The notes under the pieces were generated by a model, which was given only the letters and a program-made list of their open reading frames with translations, ran no database searches and was not told where the DNA came from. A stretch of DNA of 55,340 bases from JBCCFW01 sp039029535 (GTDB lineage Bacteria > Acidobacteriota > JBCCFW01), in the NCBI GenBank assembly GCA_039029535.1, contig JBCCFW010000029.1:1-55340 (forward strand). The letters are read 5' to 3'. Position numbers and translations under genes: made by a program. Positions 25,320-35,232 of the stretch are shown piece by piece (within the stretch, counting starts at the first letter, position 1; every line of letters starts with the position of its first letter).

Positions 25320-28184
25320 ATGTCCTCGGCGAGCCGCGACTCCGACGAAGCCACCCGCCGACGCGTGGAAGAGCTCTTTCACGCGGCGCTGGACCTCTCT
25401 CCTTCGGAACGAGCAGCCTTCCTCGACGAGAAGTGCCGTGATGACCGGCGTCTCCGCGCCGAGGTCGACTCCCTTCTCAACCATCACGACGCCGCATCCG
25501 GCTTCCTGGAACACGACGAGCTCGCCGTCGCTTCCACCTCCCCTCCCACTCCGTCACGCGTGGGCAGCTACGAGCTTCTCCGTCTCCTGGGTGCTGGCGG
25601 CATGGGCGTCGTCCATCTCGCGCGTCAGGAGAACCCTCGCCGTGAAGTGGCCCTCAAGCTCCTGCACCCTGGCCTGACCACGCCCGAGCTGCTCCGGCGC
25701 TTCGCCCAGGAAGCTCAGGTGCTCGGACGCCTCAACCACCCCGGCATCGCCCAGGTTCACGAGGCCGGCACGACCGACGACGGCTCCGGACCCTGCCCCT
25801 ACGTCGTCATGGAGCACGTCGACGGCGTTCCGCTGACGCAGCACGCCACCGAGGAAGAGCTCGGGCTGACCGACCGGCTCGAGCTCGTCATCGCCATCGC
25901 CGAGGCCGTGCAGCACGCGCACTCCAAGGGCGTCGTGCATCGAGACCTCAAGCCGGCGAACATCCTGGTCGATCGCGACGGTCGTCCCAAGGTCCTCGAC
26001 TTCGGCGTGGCTCGAGTCCTCGATCCCGACCGCTGTCTCACGAGCCTTCATACACGCGAGGGACAGCTCGTCGGCACCGTCGCCTACATGAGCCCCGAGC
26101 AGGCCGCCGGTGATCTCGAGATCGACGTTCGCTCCGACGTGCATGCCCTGGGAGTGACCTGCTACGAGCTGGTCACCGGACGTCTCCCGCACGGAGACAG
26201 GCAGCAGCCTCTTCCCGAGCAGCTCCGTGCGATCCGTGAGGACGATCCGGTCCGCGCGGGCTCGCTCGACCCCACGCTGCGCGGTGATCTCGAGACCATC
26301 CTTGGCAAGGCCCTGGAGAAGGACCCGGTCCGACGCTACCCGACCGCCACCGCGTTCGCCGCCGACCTGCGTCGCTTCCTGGACGACCGCCCCATCGAGG
26401 CCCGCCCTCCGAGCACGCTCTACCAGCTCTGTAAGCTCGCACGGCGTCATCGCGCGCTGGCGATCGCGCTGGGCCTGGTCTTGCTCGCCTCTCTCGGCAC
26501 GACAGTCGTGCTCGCCGTCAGCCTGGTCCGCGTCGAGAAGGCTCTCGCCGAAACCGAACGACAGCGACGGGCCGCGCGGCTCGAGGCCGACAAGGCCACG
26601 GCCCTCCACGAGTTCTTCGAGGACATGCTCACCGCCGCCGATCCGACGACGACCCGCGGCCGCGACGTGACCGTCCGCGAGCTCCTCGCTCACTCCGCTG
26701 ACGGAGTCGACGACGAGCGCTCGCAGCAACCCGAGATCCGGGCAGCCCTCCGCTCCGCCATCGGACGCACCCACCAGGCTCTCGGTGAGCACGACGACGC
26801 AGAGCGTCATCTCGAGGGAGGCTGGAAGGCTCAGCAGGCTCTCCTCGGAGACGCCCATCCCGACACGCTCCGCTCGCGGCTGGCCCTCGGCTCCGTCCTC
26901 CTCGCCAGGGATCGACTCGATGAAGCCGACCAACACTTCCGAGCCGTGCGACACCTCGCTCTCGAGCGGCCTGCCGCACCCGAGAGCGACGCGATCGCGC
27001 TCATCGCTCTCCATGGTCAGGCCCGCGGGCAGCTCGCTCGCGGCCGCCTCGTCGAAGCCGAGCACTTGCTTCGCCTCGGTCATGCCCGGGCCGCGAAGAT
27101 CTTCGGGCCGGCCTCGGTCGAGTGCGCCCGCTTCGTGCAGGCCCGTGCCGATGGTCTCTCTGCGCTCGGCCGCGACGAAGACGCAGAGCGTCTCCTCCGC
27201 AAGGCTCTCGAAGGCCTGCGGGATGACGTCGGTGACGACCATCCCACCAGCCTCGCCACGCTTCAGTCACTCGCTCTCACCGTCGGACGTCGTGGTCGCC
27301 TCGATGAAGCGGGTGAGCTCCTCGCCCGAGCTCATGAGCTCAACACCCGGGTCTTCGGCGCCGAGCACCCTCGCACGCTGCTCGTTCACGGCCTGGTCGC
27401 CTCCAATCTCCAACGACGTGGCCAGCTCGACGAGGCCGAGACCATTCATCGCCAGGTGATCACGCATCAGCAGGCCGTCCTCGGAGCTGAGCATCGCGAC
27501 ACGCTCACCTCACGCAACAACCTGGCCCAGGTGCTCCAGGCCCGTGGCGCGCTGGACGAGGCGACGTCGATCCTCGATGAGGTCCTCACCGTGCGACGTC
27601 GTCGCTTCGGCTCCGAGCACCCCGACACGCTGGTCCTCATGAACAACCTCGCGCGGGCTCATCAGGACGCGGGTCGGCCCGAGGACGCCGCCCCCTTGCT
27701 CGCCGAGACGCTGGAGACCCGGCGACGTCTCTTCGGAGACGACCACCCGCAGACGCTCATCTCGATCAACAACCTCGGCCTGTCGCACTACCTCCTCGAC
27801 GAGCGACCGCAGGCCGTGCCGCTCTTCCGCGAGTGCTGGGGGCGTGGGCGCGCGACGCTGGGCGCAGCACACCCGACCAGCCTCCAAGCGCTCTCGAACC
27901 TCACCGGCACCTTGCTCGCCCTCGAACGCTGGGACGACGCCGAGCCACCGCTGCGCCTCCTCGTCGACGCCACCGCCGAGCGACACGGCGCCGACCATCA
28001 GCAGGTCGCGATCGTCGAAGGCCGGCTCGGTCGCTGCCTCCTCCGCCTCGACCGACCCCACGACGCGCTCGACGTGTTGGAGAGAGCCCACGAACGACTT
28101 CGAGAACGGCTCGGGGACGAGCACCGGCGCACGCGCCAGGTGCTCGAGCTGCTGACCGAGGCACGGAGCGCCGTCGGCAGGTGA
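25320..28184 (+). CDS. Membrane Ser/Thr protein kinase with TPR sensor domain
   Basis: An N-terminal helix (RVEELFHAALDLSPSERAAFLDEKC) of the kind shared with Planctomycetota/Acidobacteriota PknB-type kinases precedes a complete kinase domain: GAGGMGVVHLA P-loop, VALK with Lys113, VVHRDLKPANIL with Asp209, DFG at 227-229. One membrane helix follows (residues ~375-400, ALGLVLLASLGTTVVLAVSLV). The remaining ~550 residues are TPR repeats of the kinesin-light-chain type with the recurrent (A/S)EHP.TL motif, suited to protein-ligand sensing. GGAGG lies just before the ATG. The ECF sigma gene close by is a typical companion. Confidence 0.95.
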   Translation: MSSASRDSDEATRRRVEELFHAALDLSPSERAAFLDEKCRDDRRLRAEVDSLLNHHDAASGFLEHDELAVASTSPPTPSRVGSYELLRLLGAGGMGVVHLARQENPRREVALKLLHPGLTTPELLRRFAQEAQVLGRLNHPGIAQVHEAGTTDDGSGPCPYVVMEHVDGVPLTQHATEEELGLTDRLELVIAIAEAVQHAHSKGVVHRDLKPANILVDRDGRPKVLDFGVARVLDPDRCLTSLHTREGQLVGTVAYMSPEQAAGDLEIDVRSDVHALGVTCYELVTGRLPHGDRQQPLPEQLRAIREDDPVRAGSLDPTLRGDLETILGKALEKDPVRRYPTATAFAADLRRFLDDRPIEARPPSTLYQLCKLARRHRALAIALGLVLLASLGTTVVLAVSLVRVEKALAETERQRRAARLEADKATALHEFFEDMLTAADPTTTRGRDVTVRELLAHSADGVDDERSQQPEIRAALRSAIGRTHQALGEHDDAERHLEGGWKAQQALLGDAHPDTLRSRLALGSVLLARDRLDEADQHFRAVRHLALERPAAPESDAIALIALHGQARGQLARGRLVEAEHLLRLGHARAAKIFGPASVECARFVQARADGLSALGRDEDAERLLRKALEGLRDDVGDDHPTSLATLQSLALTVGRRGRLDEAGELLARAHELNTRVFGAEHPRTLLVHGLVASNLQRRGQLDEAETIHRQVITHQQAVLGAEHRDTLTSRNNLAQVLQARGALDEATSILDEVLTVRRRRFGSEHPDTLVLMNNLARAHQDAGRPEDAAPLLAETLETRRRLFGDDHPQTLISINNLGLSHYLLDERPQAVPLFRECWGRGRATLGAAHPTSLQALSNLTGTLLALERWDDAEPPLRLLVDATAERHGADHQQVAIVEGRLGRCLLRLDRPHDALDVLERAHERLRERLGDEHRRTRQVLELLTEARSAVGR

Positions 28185-28190
28185 CGTCTC

Positions 28191-28859
28191 TCAGGGCACG
28201 TCGTCGACCGGCAGGTCATCGCCGAGGAAGCGTCGTGGGGTCACGCGGGGAGCGATCCGCTCGACGTCGATGGAGGCCCCCACTCCCAGCCCGGCGGAGG
28301 CACTGGCCGTGATCCCGTCGATGACACCAGGCCCCGGCTCGGGACCGCCGGGCTCGAGCACGAGACCGTCTTGGAGGAGAAGAAGCCGTTCCTGCTGGAA
28401 GAAGTCCTCGATGGCGTGGGTGTAGACCGCCGTCACCTCGACGTCGGCGTGGCGCGTGCCGAGCAGCACCCAGCCTTCGAAGAACGCCCCGTCGGCGGGT
28501 CGGCCGGTCTCACGCGCGAGGTCTTCGCAGGAGAGGGCGTCCGCCTCGAAGGAGCCGAGCGCGGGCTGCACGCTGAAGTCGACTCGGGGCTCACCCGGCA
28601 CGACGACGGAGGCTCGAACGGCCGTCGGTCGGCCGAGGTTCACCATGTTCACGACCGTCGCGTAGTCACCGGGCTCCACCGCCTTGTAGCGGCTGTTGAA
28701 GGGCAGGACGTCGTCTTGCAGCGGCACCCGCCCGGTCTCGAAGCCACAGGTGAACTTGACCGGGTACGTGACCGAGCGGACGCGCCCCTGAGCGTGAGCA
28801 GTGGGCAGGACGGTCACGAGCAGGAGCAGGGAGAGAAGTGGGACACGGAGAGTCGTCAT
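28191..28859 (-). CDS. Secreted protein of unknown function
   Basis: The 222-residue product has a clear signal peptide (VPLLSLLLLVTVLPTAHA-Q) and a single beta-rich domain (VTYPVKFTCGFETGR, DYATVVNMVNLGRPTAVRASVVVP, WVLLGTRHADVEVTAVYTH) with two cysteines. The C-terminal sequence VERIAPR is an actinobacterial/cyanobacterial-type secreted tail seen in related unknown proteins. No enzyme motif is evident. It converges on the kinase gene and diverges from the ECF sigma gene, so it could share a control region with the latter. Confidence 0.65.
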   Translation of the reverse strand: MTTLRVPLLSLLLLVTVLPTAHAQGRVRSVTYPVKFTCGFETGRVPLQDDVLPFNSRYKAVEPGDYATVVNMVNLGRPTAVRASVVVPGEPRVDFSVQPALGSFEADALSCEDLARETGRPADGAFFEGWVLLGTRHADVEVTAVYTHAIEDFFQQERLLLLQDGLVLEPGGPEPGPGVIDGITASASAGLGVGASIDVERIAPRVTPRRFLGDDLPVDDVP

Positions 28860-28961
28860 GGCGCGGGGCCTCGTCGGAGGATGGAGGGAACACCCCTCAC
28901 CCGTCAGTGCGACGAAACACACGAGATCGGCTGGACCTGATTTCCGATCTACGATCGAGGC

Positions 28962-29567
28962 ATGGAATCGACGGGGAAGACCGGCGGAGGTCACGCCGAG
29001 GTCACGCGACTCCTGGACGCCATCGGTCGGGGCGACCCGGGCGCTTCGGAAGAGCTCCTCCCCCTCGTCTACGACGAGCTCCGGTCCCTCGCTCGAGCGC
29101 GGATGGCGCGGGAGCCGGTGGGGCACACGCTGCAGCCGACGGCGCTGGTCCACGAGGCCTACCTGCGCTTGCTCGGGCCGGACGACGGACGACGACCTCG
29201 CTGGTCCAGCCTCGGTCACTTCTTCGGGGCGGCCGCCCTGGCCATGCGACGAATCCTGGTCGAGCGGGCCCGTCGTCAGCAGCGAATCCGACACGGTGGG
29301 CAGCAGGCTCGGGTCGAGCTGGACGAGAGGGAGCTGCCCGGCCTGGGCCTCTCGACCGACGTGCTCGCGCTCGACGAGGCCCTTCAGGCCCTCGAACGAC
29401 ACGATGAGCGGAAGCACCGCGTCGTCATGCTTCGCTACTTCGGCGGCTTGTCCATCGACGAGACGGCGGAGGCGCTCGGGCTCTCTCCTGCCACGGTCAA
29501 GACCGACTGGACCTACTCGCGAGCCTGGCTGCACCGCGCGCTCTCGGAGTCTGGTCTGGTCGACTGA
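28962..29567 (+). CDS. ECF RNA polymerase sigma factor
   Basis: The 201-residue product matches the short ECF group abundant in Planctomycetota, Acidobacteriota and Xanthomonads. Region 2 contains LLPLVYDELRSLARARM, HTLQPTALVHEAYLRLL and FFGAAALAMRRILVERARR; region 4 contains RVVMLRYFGGLSIDETAEALGLSPATVKTDW for -35 recognition. No anti-sigma gene is adjacent, and members of this group are often linked instead to Ser/Thr kinases, here 0.8 kb upstream. It is the nearest regulator to the duplicated secreted protein/CHAT cassettes. Confidence 0.93.
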   Translation: MESTGKTGGGHAEVTRLLDAIGRGDPGASEELLPLVYDELRSLARARMAREPVGHTLQPTALVHEAYLRLLGPDDGRRPRWSSLGHFFGAAALAMRRILVERARRQQRIRHGGQQARVELDERELPGLGLSTDVLALDEALQALERHDERKHRVVMLRYFGGLSIDETAEALGLSPATVKTDWTYSRAWLHRALSESGLVD

Positions 29568-29648
29568 ACGGTCTGGGCCTTGGTCTGCTGTTCGTGACGG
29601 GACTTCCCCTCTCCCGACACCTACCTTCCGAAAGGTGCTGGAGAGCCT

Positions 29649-29800
29649 GTCACGACTTGGTCCGTGACCCGTCTTCACCAGCGACACGGGACCGAGGGCT
29701 CCACCGTCGTGGACCTGGTTCGGGGGATGCGTCTCGTCTGTCGTCCCTCGATGCGGTACCCGATTTGGGGTCAAGTACATGATCGACTCGTGCCGATCGC
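29649..29800 (+). repeat. Cassette 1 leader, conserved with 35233-35390
   Basis: This stretch shares long, nearly identical segments with the region upstream of the second cassette: TGTCACGACT, then GTCTTCACCAG.GAC.CGGG and TCCACCGTCGTGGACC, CATCCCTCGATGCGG-like sequence, and GGGGTCAAG.AC just before the start codon. TCCAC-CGTC-GTGGA is an inverted repeat present in both copies. Confidence 0.75.
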
Positions 29801-31314
29801 GTCTCTTTCCCAGAGTGACGCTCCTCGCCGTTCTTCTTTCTCTCACCATGGCGACGACCAGCCAGGCCCAGCTCGATGGGGCCAGCCTGTCCGTCGTCGA
29901 TCCCAATGGAGGGCTCGCTCCCTTCGTCCCCTGGTTCGACTCGACCGGATCCCTTCGGCTGAGCCCAGGCTGTCAGCTCGATGGTGACTACGTCATGCTC
30001 GAAGACGAGCTCGCCATCCGACTCACGATGCCGAACGAGACCGAGACCGACCAGGCCAACCTCGGGTCCGTCGTCACGATCCCGGCCAACCTGACTGTCA
30101 CCAGCGTGATGGACCTCGGCACCGCGAGCATCGTGATCGAGCCGTCGACCGAAGGCCCCACCCGGGTCATCGTCAGCAACCTCTCGATCGGAGCCGGTGA
30201 GACCCGCCAGCTCGTGATCTTCGTCGACGTCGACGACGCAGGTCCCGAAGCGGTGGAGACCACCTTCGCGGCGCACACGCACCTGGCAGAGCAGAGGTAC
30301 CTCAGCTTCGACAACCGCGTGCAACAGGTCGTCTGGATCTGCCCGGGGCTCACGCTGAGCCTCGGCGCCACCCAGCTCCGCGCCACGCTGTTCGGCGACG
30401 ACTTCCTCTCGATCATCGAGTCCGAGATCACCGTGATCGATGCTCCCCTTCCTGAGCCGGAGAACGGTGAAGGCGGCGAGAGCTTCCGGGGTGCCGCTCC
30501 TGGCCTTGATGGGCCCAGCGCTTTCACCGGCGGCCTCGGGACGCCCGCTTTGCCGTGTGACGATGGCGGCGGCCTTTACTTCCCTCCTCTCATCGGTCTT
30601 GAAGGTGGCGGTCCGATCGGACCAACGGGCATCACTGGACGCGACCTCGGCGATGCGCCGGTGATACCGACCTCTGGCAGCTTCGTGAGCCGGTTCCCAG
30701 TCATCTTTCACGACACCCTAGTCAGCGGACCCCAGCTCGTGCTCGGCAGCGTCATCACGACGGAAGAGCAGCTATGGCAAGGTTACGAGGCGGATGAGTG
30801 CTTCAACCACCCGTTGACACCTCAACCGCAGGCAAATCAAGACGCAGGCGAGGATGGCGTCGAGCTCGTCGATGTCGCTGGCGAGCCACACCTCCGCATC
30901 TCCTGGACGGGAACTGGCTTCGTGAACGTGCTCGTCGATGCGAATCTCGATCAGGCATGGGAAGACTGCGGCGAGCGATTGGCTACCAACGCCGAGCTCT
31001 CTGGCACTCTCGTTCCGCTCACGGGGCTGGGCCCAGGCTACCTGGCCCTGCGCGTGACCTTGACCGCCGATCCACTACCGCCCTGCTGGTTTGGTGGAGG
31101 TGGTTTCAGTAGCGGCGAAACCGAGGACTATGTCCTCGACATCCCCTCCACGGGGGGCTTCCCCACCGCAACTCGCGCTGGGCGGCCACCCCGCCGGCTC
31201 GACTTCCGCTCGGCGAGTCCATCCTTCACCTCTGGTCAACCCTGGAAGCTCCTCGGTGGCGCCTGCCAAGGCGATCACGTCGTGGACGAGTGGTATCCCG
31301 GAGGCCCCGACTGA
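29779..31314 (+). CDS. Secreted GEVED-domain protein, cassette 1 (A1)
   Basis: The 511-residue protein has a signal peptide cut after TSQA (residue 30), an N-terminal beta domain (32-225), a short linker, the motif GGGLYFPPLIG (263-273), and a GEVED-type domain: RDLGDAPVIPT (288-297), DGVELV, FVNVLVDANLDQAW, and GETEDYVLDI (446-455). GEVED domains are cell-surface beta sandwiches found in large secreted proteins. The whole gene is paralogous to A2 at 35369. Its stop is 17 bases from the stop of the convergent TPR-CHAT gene. Confidence 0.8.
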   Translation: MIDSCRSRLFPRVTLLAVLLSLTMATTSQAQLDGASLSVVDPNGGLAPFVPWFDSTGSLRLSPGCQLDGDYVMLEDELAIRLTMPNETETDQANLGSVVTIPANLTVTSVMDLGTASIVIEPSTEGPTRVIVSNLSIGAGETRQLVIFVDVDDAGPEAVETTFAAHTHLAEQRYLSFDNRVQQVVWICPGLTLSLGATQLRATLFGDDFLSIIESEITVIDAPLPEPENGEGGESFRGAAPGLDGPSAFTGGLGTPALPCDDGGGLYFPPLIGLEGGGPIGPTGITGRDLGDAPVIPTSGSFVSRFPVIFHDTLVSGPQLVLGSVITTEEQLWQGYEADECFNHPLTPQPQANQDAGEDGVELVDVAGEPHLRISWTGTGFVNVLVDANLDQAWEDCGERLATNAELSGTLVPLTGLGPGYLALRVTLTADPLPPCWFGGGGFSSGETEDYVLDIPSTGGFPTATRAGRPPRRLDFRSASPSFTSGQPWKLLGGACQGDHVVDEWYPGGPD

Positions 31315-31331
31315 GCCACGGAGCTCGTCCT

Positions 31332-34157
31332 CTACTGCGCAAGACGCGTGTCGACGAGGACGAATGGTGCCCAAAACCACGGATGTGCGAGCCGGCCGTC
31401 ACCCCCGTCACGGCCGGCTCGCAGTAGCGCAAGCTTGGCCTCTCGTACTGCATCAACACGGGTCCGTCCCGCGCCAAGCCCCTGGTAGAGCTCCTCGACG
31501 AACCGGGCGGTCGAGCGATCCTGCACGCGCCAGAGGCTCATGACGACGGCATCTGCTCCCGCCGTCAGGAACGAGCGAGCCAAGCTGAGCACGCCCTCGC
31601 CCCTGCGCAAGGGCCCTAGCCCGGTCGAGCAAGCGCTGAGCGTGACGAGCTCGCAGCGCAGCGACACCTCCCTGACGTCCTGAGCGTGGAGCAGCCTCGC
31701 TGGCGCTCCCGGTTCCCCGGTACTGAGAACCAGTCCCGAGTAGGCAGGGGAGGTCACGTCGACTTCAGCGTGACCGGCCAGGTGAAGATGCGTCGCCGTG
31801 CGAGCCCGACGACGATAGGCAGCTTCAGTCGCCTCGTCTCCAACGAGGAGCTCTGCCTGCTCGAAGTGACGGGTCAGCCCAATCACCTCCTCGTCGACGT
31901 GCTCGAGCTCTCCGAGTGGCTCCTCGCGGCCCTCGACCTGCCCGTGCGAACACGCGAAGGCGACGAGCGACGCTCTCCCTCTCCTCCGGCGCGGCGGCGT
32001 CAAGACATGAGCCAACGACGGACAGGTCACGACGGCGTGTCGCTCGACGAGGTACTCCAACTCGCACCAGTGCGAGATAGCCGTGTCGTCCCGTGGCGGG
32101 CTCAGACACTCGAAGGGGAGATAACAGAGGATGCCGTCGGGGACGACGACCAACCTCCGCCGCCCCTCCAGCTCCCTTTCGAACGGCGCGATCAGGCGCC
32201 GGTAGAGACGGCAGCCGAGCTCGCCGGAGAAACCGGCGAGACCGAGATCGAGACTGAAGGCTGTTTCGGGTGACCGAACTTCTGCCAGTAGAGAACGGAC
32301 AAGTCGTTCGAGCCCCCGCGGGGTCAAGGCGATGCGCTCGGCCCGCACGGAGTGTTCAGTGACCACCCAGGCGAGGACTTGCTCTTCGCCGACAAGGAAG
32401 TATAGAAGAGCCGAGTCGACTCCAAGCGCTCTCTGCACTTCTCGAAGGTCGCTCGGCGTCTCGAGTCGACGTGCGGGCTGGCGTTCCTCGACTTGGCGAG
32501 CAACGTCCTCCAGTTCGAGACGGCAGGACTCACGCTGTCGCCGCAGCGCGTTCAACCTCTCCTTCGTCGCAGCAGCTCCAGTCAAGAACTGACGATCGAG
32601 AGCCGACTCGATGCCGCGCAGGGTCGCCCGCAGTCGGTCGCGACGCTCACGAAGGCTGCTCGGGAGGCGACCTTCAGCCACCGCGCCTCCCGCATGGTAG
32701 CGAAGTGCTCTGGCACGACCACGGTCCACGAGCAGCAGACTCTCCACTGCAGCCTCATCTCGCGCTTCCTCGAGAATGAGCGAAGCCGCACGTAGCACTG
32801 GACGCTGATAGAGAGCGAGCAAGTCGAGCTGCAGGTCCTCTCGACGCGAGCGTGGGAGCTCTTGCTCGAGACCATCCAGAAGCTCTCGATAGGCGCCTAG
32901 CGCTCGCTGTCGCCGACCAAGTGCCTCCTCTGCCAAGCCAAGCCGGAGCAGAGCGAGTAGATCCGTGGCGCACGTCCCACCACCCAACTCTCGATGCTGG
33001 TCATTGAGACGAAGAGCCAGCCGTGCACAGCGCAAAGCTCTCCTATACTCGCCCAACATCAGCGCCAGCTCAGCCTCCTCAGAGGCAAGAGAAGCCTTGT
33101 GGAGCCGCTCGTCGTGCCGACGTGCAAGACGCTTCGCCTGGCGGAGAGAAGCCTCGGCTGAAGCGAGTCGCCCGCGCTCCCTCAAGCTCCTTGCAAGAGC
33201 TCGGTATGCGACTGAGGCATCACGGTCCAAGCGATGACTCTCTGCCAAGGCAATCGCTTCCTCGAGCAGACGAACCGCCCGAGCGTGCTGACTCTTCCTC
33301 AGGGCAACCTCGGCAAGGTTCACTTGCACGGTCACCATGCCTTGTGGGTGACGCAGACCCCGCGCGGTTTTCAGCGCCTCGCGCAGGGCGCTCTCCGCAT
33401 CATCCATGCGTTCGCGACGCACGTGTCCCACCGCTAGGCAGACGAGCACATGGACTCGACCGACGCCACCACCAATCGCGTCCTGGATCGCCAAGGCCTC
33501 GCGATACCTTCGTATCGCTTGTCGATGTCGTCCAAGCTCAGTATCGAGAACCCCCATGCTCGTGAGAGCAAGCGCTTCTCCGAACCGATCGCCAACGCGA
33601 CGCTTGAGCGTAACGGCCCGCGGATAGAGCTCCTCGGCCCCTTGGTAGTCGAATCGCTCGCGCACGGCGTGCGCCAAGTGGAGCATCGCAGTCGCTCGAC
33701 CCCAATCGTCGCGTTGTCTCCCAAACTCCTCCAGCAGCTCCCGAAGCCGTAACTCGGCGCGCTCCGGACGACCTTCCTGCATGTCCAGGCCAGCCAACTC
33801 GACCTGAGCCGGAAAGCACGGCTCCGCCAAACGCACTGCTCGAAGTAGCGGTCCGCGAGCCTGCCTCACTGGCCAGCCGGCCAGGCGGCCGAGGTATCCC
33901 AGCCCGTAGTGCGCCGCCGGCTCATCGGGCCGTTCCTTCGTCCGCTCTTGTAGACCGGCCAAGACCGACGCGTAGCGATTCGACCGAACACTCGCCTGCA
34001 CCAACACCTGCCACGCCCATAGGTACCCAGGCTCCCTCTCGACCAGCTCCAACAGCATCTGCCGCGCCGGCTCGGGGCGCCCATCGTTGAGGACGTCCAC
34101 CGCCGCGCGGAAGTCGCGGAGGAACGAGCGCGAGAAGCGCCTCTGACCGGAAGTCAT
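31332..34157 (-). CDS. TPR-CHAT protease, cassette 1 (B1)
   Basis: The 941-residue protein begins FLRDFRAAVDVLNDGRPEPARQMLLELVEREP and is helical TPR repeats for ~450 residues (GEALALTSMGVLDTELGRHRQAIRRYREALAIQ is one clear unit). A coiled-coil section follows, then a CHAT domain, the caspase-like clan CD fold: ATHLHLAGHAEVD with His796 and VTLSACSTGLG with Cys843, both intact. No signal peptide is visible, so it should be cytoplasmic. TPR-CHAT proteases include HetF-like proteins and Csx29 and usually act in signal-triggered cleavage. Start at 34157 is chosen because its following residues align with B2. Confidence 0.9.
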   Translation of the reverse strand: MTSGQRRFSRSFLRDFRAAVDVLNDGRPEPARQMLLELVEREPGYLWAWQVLVQASVRSNRYASVLAGLQERTKERPDEPAAHYGLGYLGRLAGWPVRQARGPLLRAVRLAEPCFPAQVELAGLDMQEGRPERAELRLRELLEEFGRQRDDWGRATAMLHLAHAVRERFDYQGAEELYPRAVTLKRRVGDRFGEALALTSMGVLDTELGRHRQAIRRYREALAIQDAIGGGVGRVHVLVCLAVGHVRRERMDDAESALREALKTARGLRHPQGMVTVQVNLAEVALRKSQHARAVRLLEEAIALAESHRLDRDASVAYRALARSLRERGRLASAEASLRQAKRLARRHDERLHKASLASEEAELALMLGEYRRALRCARLALRLNDQHRELGGGTCATDLLALLRLGLAEEALGRRQRALGAYRELLDGLEQELPRSRREDLQLDLLALYQRPVLRAASLILEEARDEAAVESLLLVDRGRARALRYHAGGAVAEGRLPSSLRERRDRLRATLRGIESALDRQFLTGAAATKERLNALRRQRESCRLELEDVARQVEERQPARRLETPSDLREVQRALGVDSALLYFLVGEEQVLAWVVTEHSVRAERIALTPRGLERLVRSLLAEVRSPETAFSLDLGLAGFSGELGCRLYRRLIAPFERELEGRRRLVVVPDGILCYLPFECLSPPRDDTAISHWCELEYLVERHAVVTCPSLAHVLTPPRRRRGRASLVAFACSHGQVEGREEPLGELEHVDEEVIGLTRHFEQAELLVGDEATEAAYRRRARTATHLHLAGHAEVDVTSPAYSGLVLSTGEPGAPARLLHAQDVREVSLRCELVTLSACSTGLGPLRRGEGVLSLARSFLTAGADAVVMSLWRVQDRSTARFVEELYQGLGAGRTRVDAVREAKLALLRAGRDGGDGRLAHPWFWAPFVLVDTRLAQ

Positions 34158-34222
34158 GACCGGAGCATGCGCTCGACGGCCACGACTTTCCAGACCGGAC
34201 GCGCGGCTGGTGCCCACCACCC

Positions 34223-34290
34223 TTGCACTCTTGGACTCTCCAGCTAGTCTGTAAGTCTCAATGCGAGGGAGGAGCCACGCATCGGAGGGA
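34223..34290 (+). promoter_or_regulatory. Conserved promoter and mRNA 5' end of C1
   Basis: TTGCAC (34223-34228), a 16-base spacer and TAGTCT (34245-34250) are followed six bases later by TCTCAATGCGAGGGAGGAGC (34256-34275). The same promoter spacing and the same 20-base sequence occur before C2. ATGCG...CGCAT is an inverted repeat around the purine-rich core. Confidence 0.7.
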
Positions 34291-34412
34291 CACGACGAGC
34301 GTGCACTGGACACGCTCGTCCGTGACCGCGCCCAGTCATCGTGGGCCTCACGCTCTCCGTGCGCTCTCTCTCGCCCACCGACTCGCATCTCGAGTCACTC
34401 AGGAGGAGCTTC

Positions 34413-35147
34413 ATGAGCACGAGAGAGTTCACCCGAGCATCGACCATGGCCAGCCTGGCCCTTCTCTCAGGTCTTCTCGTACCGCTGGCACGGGCCGGCG
34501 GCGGCTACTACCTACCCCCACTCATCGGCCGCTCCCTCGACAGCAACAGCCGACTGTCGCCTCTCGACGTCGCCCACGCCCCAGGATGTGGCCCAGAAGA
34601 CTTCCGACTCGGCCTACGAAGCGAGCCCTGTCACGAGCTCGCGAACGTCGAGTGCCCGTCCGACCTCCCTCTCCCTGGAAACTGCGTGGAGAACCCCGCG
34701 GGCTTCGACGGCGTGTCTCTCGCCGCTTGCACGAGCACGAGCACCTCGGCGACCGTGACCTTCGCGGTCACCTTCAGCTCGCAGGACCTCGACCCACTGG
34801 AGCTCTATCTAGGCGGCGCGCTCGAAGACGAGTCGCCGGTGAGCGCCAACCACCCCGGTAGCTGGACCACGGTCACGCCTCCGGCCTGGCCGAATCCGCC
34901 GGGCAGCGCCGCTGTCACGCTCGGCTTCGACGTCGACTCGCTCTATCTCATCCAGGCCACGCTTGTCCCCGACGGGCTGGGCGAGAGCGGCAACACCTAC
35001 CCGAGCGGGTACCACGCCTTCGACGGTGACACCGAGAACTACTGGCTCGAGCTCACCGAGCAACCGTCCGGGAAGACCACCATCACGCTCTGGAAGCTCC
35101 ATCCCGACGAGCCCGGCGCCATCGGCGAAGCGATGACCTGCGACTGA
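34413..35147 (+). CDS. Small secreted GEVED-like protein, cassette 1 (C1)
   Basis: AGGAGGAG sits six bases before the ATG. The 244-residue protein has a signal peptide cut after ARA, so the mature N-terminus is GGGYYLPPLIG, matching the internal motif of A1. A Cys-containing segment (CGPEDFRLGLRSEPC) follows, then strands (ATVTFAVTFSSQDLDPLELYLGGALEDESPVS) and the GEVED-like end GDTENYWLELTEQPSG. It ends in EAMTCD. It looks like a stand-alone relative of the C-terminal domain of A. It is divergent from B1. Confidence 0.75.
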   Translation: MSTREFTRASTMASLALLSGLLVPLARAGGGYYLPPLIGRSLDSNSRLSPLDVAHAPGCGPEDFRLGLRSEPCHELANVECPSDLPLPGNCVENPAGFDGVSLAACTSTSTSATVTFAVTFSSQDLDPLELYLGGALEDESPVSANHPGSWTTVTPPAWPNPPGSAAVTLGFDVDSLYLIQATLVPDGLGESGNTYPSGYHAFDGDTENYWLELTEQPSGKTTITLWKLHPDEPGAIGEAMTCD

Positions 35148-35232
35148 GCGCCAGAGCCAGCGAGGCGAGCCCGATCGGCCGGGGGCAGGCCCTCTGAGTG
35201 CTCGGAACCTACTCTCCTTGGTGAGGACGACG

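Noticed and set aside
28860..28961. ECF-type autoregulated promoter before the sigma gene
   Set aside because: A GGAAC element is present but no -10 of the usual ECF form lies at a suitable distance.
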